DNA from: Chitinophagaceae bacterium
GTDB lineage: Bacteria; Bacteroidota; Bacteroidia; Chitinophagales; Chitinophagaceae
Assembly (NCBI GenBank): GCA_947463755.1
Contig: CANHUK010000078.1
Span: 1-6,882 of the forward strand
Length of the DNA stretch: 6,882 nt
Direction: 5' to 3'
A program made the translations under genes and the position numbers. The notes beneath the pieces are model-generated. The model ran no database searches, had not been told where the DNA came from, and saw only the letters and a program-made list of their open reading frames with translations. This document shows positions 6,265-6,882 of this stretch, piece by piece. The first letter of the stretch is position 1. Every line of letters starts with the position of its first letter.

Positions 6265-6272
6265 TAAAGGTA
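6265..6272 (-). promoter_or_regulatory. Candidate -7 box for pyrH (near-leaderless)
   Basis: On the minus strand TACCTTTA sits four bases before the pyrH ATG and differs from TAnnTTTG only at the last base. A TTTTTG in the tsf terminator tail is 27 bases upstream, further than the usual spacing. A promoter is expected somewhere here because of the terminator, but this exact site is tentative. Confidence 0.3.
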
Positions 6273-6300
6273 CGAAGAATTCGGCCTGGTCGGAGGGCTC

Positions 6301-6340
6301 AAAAACACAAGGCCGTCAGGGATATCCTGACGGCCTTGTG
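6301..6340 (-). terminator. Intrinsic terminator of tsf
   Basis: CACAAGGCCGTCAGG (6306-6320) is perfectly complementary to CCTGACGGCCTTGTG (6326-6340), a 15-bp stem with a GATAT loop. On the minus strand it is followed by TTTTTG (6305-6300), so it stops transcription coming from tsf. The plus-strand side has no T tract. It begins 34 bases past the tsf stop. Confidence 0.95.
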
Positions 6341-6374
6341 AAAGTATGTGTGCAAGTCGGTAACCTTTCGGAGA

Positions 6375-6882
6375 TCAACCGAGTGCGATACGTTTGAATG
6401 AGAGTACTTTAAGATCCTTGTCGACGGATTTGAGGTAATCTCCGACAGACTGGCCACCATCTTTCACGAAAGCCTGGGCGAGGAGTGTGCTTTCCTTGAA
6501 GAAGGCGTTGAGTTTCCCTTCGGCGATCTTGGCGATCATCTCCTGGGGTTTGCCGGCCATCTTGGGATCGTTCTGGATCTGATCGATCACGATGGACCTT
6601 TCGCGCTCGACCACTTCCGCAGGTACGGAAGCCGGATCTACGGCGACTGGGTTCATGGCAGCGATCTGCATGGCCACATCCTTACCGGCTTCTGACTGGG
6701 CGGCGTTCATGCCGACGAGCACACCCATACGATTGGCGCCATGGATGTAAGAGGCCACAAATTCAGCGTCAATGCGCTCGAATTTGGTAACGCCGATCTT
6801 TTCGCCGATGCTCGCGAGTTTGTCGTTCACAAGGTCTGCCACTTTTACGCCGTTGATCTCAACCTGATTGAGCTCATCGACA
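6375..6882 (-). CDS. tsf: Translation elongation factor Ts, C-terminal part (5' end beyond the window)
   Basis: EF-Ts is the nucleotide exchange factor that releases GDP from EF-Tu. The frame runs off the right end of the window; 168 codons and the TGA at 6375-6377 are visible. The residues VDELNQVEINGVKVADLVNDKLASIGEKIGV, with conserved YIHGANRMGVLVGMN, AMQIAAMNPVAVDPASVP and the helix PEMIAKIAEGKL-like stretch (KPQEMIAKIAEGKLNAFFKE), then STLLAQAFVKDGGQSVGDYLKS, match the core and dimerisation parts of the family. A GTG codon at 6842 is internal valine, not a start, because clear EF-Ts sequence continues upstream of it. The N-terminal EF-Tu-contacting TDFV region is outside the window. By family convention rpsB would lie upstream. 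The gene ends at a strong terminator before pyrH. Confidence 0.96.
   Translation of the reverse strand, partial: VDELNQVEINGVKVADLVNDKLASIGEKIGVTKFERIDAEFVASYIHGANRMGVLVGMNAAQSEAGKDVAMQIAAMNPVAVDPASVPAEVVERERSIVIDQIQNDPKMAGKPQEMIAKIAEGKLNAFFKESTLLAQAFVKDGGQSVGDYLKSVDKDLKVLSFKRIALG

Noticed and set aside
1..6882. CRISPR, insertion sequence, tRNA, cobalamin or SAM riboswitch
   Set aside because: I looked for regular direct repeats, transposase motifs, cloverleaf-like sequences and riboswitch-like leaders and saw none. Any metH riboswitch would lie before the first gene, outside the window.

Overview
The window looks like ordinary chromosome from a moderately GC-rich member of the Bacteroidota. 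The evidence is a DUF4286 protein (a family I know essentially only from this phylum), a methionine synthase split into two adjacent genes, a ribosomal protein THX gene, promoter boxes of the TTTG/TAnnTTTG type, and no clear Shine-Dalgarno sequences before the starts. Gene content and GC would fit Saprospiria, Chitinophagia or a similar class, but I cannot place it more finely. I see no mobile element, CRISPR array, tRNA, rRNA or defence-like system.

Layout. Plus strand: the 3' end of a homocysteine S-methyltransferase gene (1-134), then the folate/cobalamin/reactivation part of methionine synthase, metH (169-2859). The two together equal one E. coli-type MetH. Minus strand, convergent with metH: an exodeoxyribonuclease III-family AP endonuclease (2876-3643). 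Divergent from it on the plus strand: a small DUF4286 protein (3727-4032). A 284-base non-coding stretch (4033-4316) holds inverted repeats and a near-consensus Bacteroidota promoter. It leads to an HU-type DNA-binding protein gene (4317-4586), a strong intrinsic terminator (4608-4645) and the 42-residue ribosomal protein THX gene (4673-4801). Convergent on the minus strand is translation/nucleotide/cofactor housekeeping in the order tsf (partial, 6882-6375), pyrH (6260-5550), pdxH (5492-4842). A perfect 15-bp hairpin with a U tract separates tsf from pyrH.

How it fits together. The MetH pair makes methionine from homocysteine and methyl-tetrahydrofolate through cobalamin. PdxH makes pyridoxal phosphate, PyrH makes UDP, EF-Ts recycles EF-Tu, THX is a small-subunit protein, HU compacts DNA, and the AP endonuclease repairs it. 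All genes fully inside the window appear intact. I found no convincing novel system. The most interesting points are dual-use non-coding elements: the HU terminator tail also matches the promoter box for the THX gene, and the stop codon of pdxH sits in the loop of a hairpin just past the THX gene.
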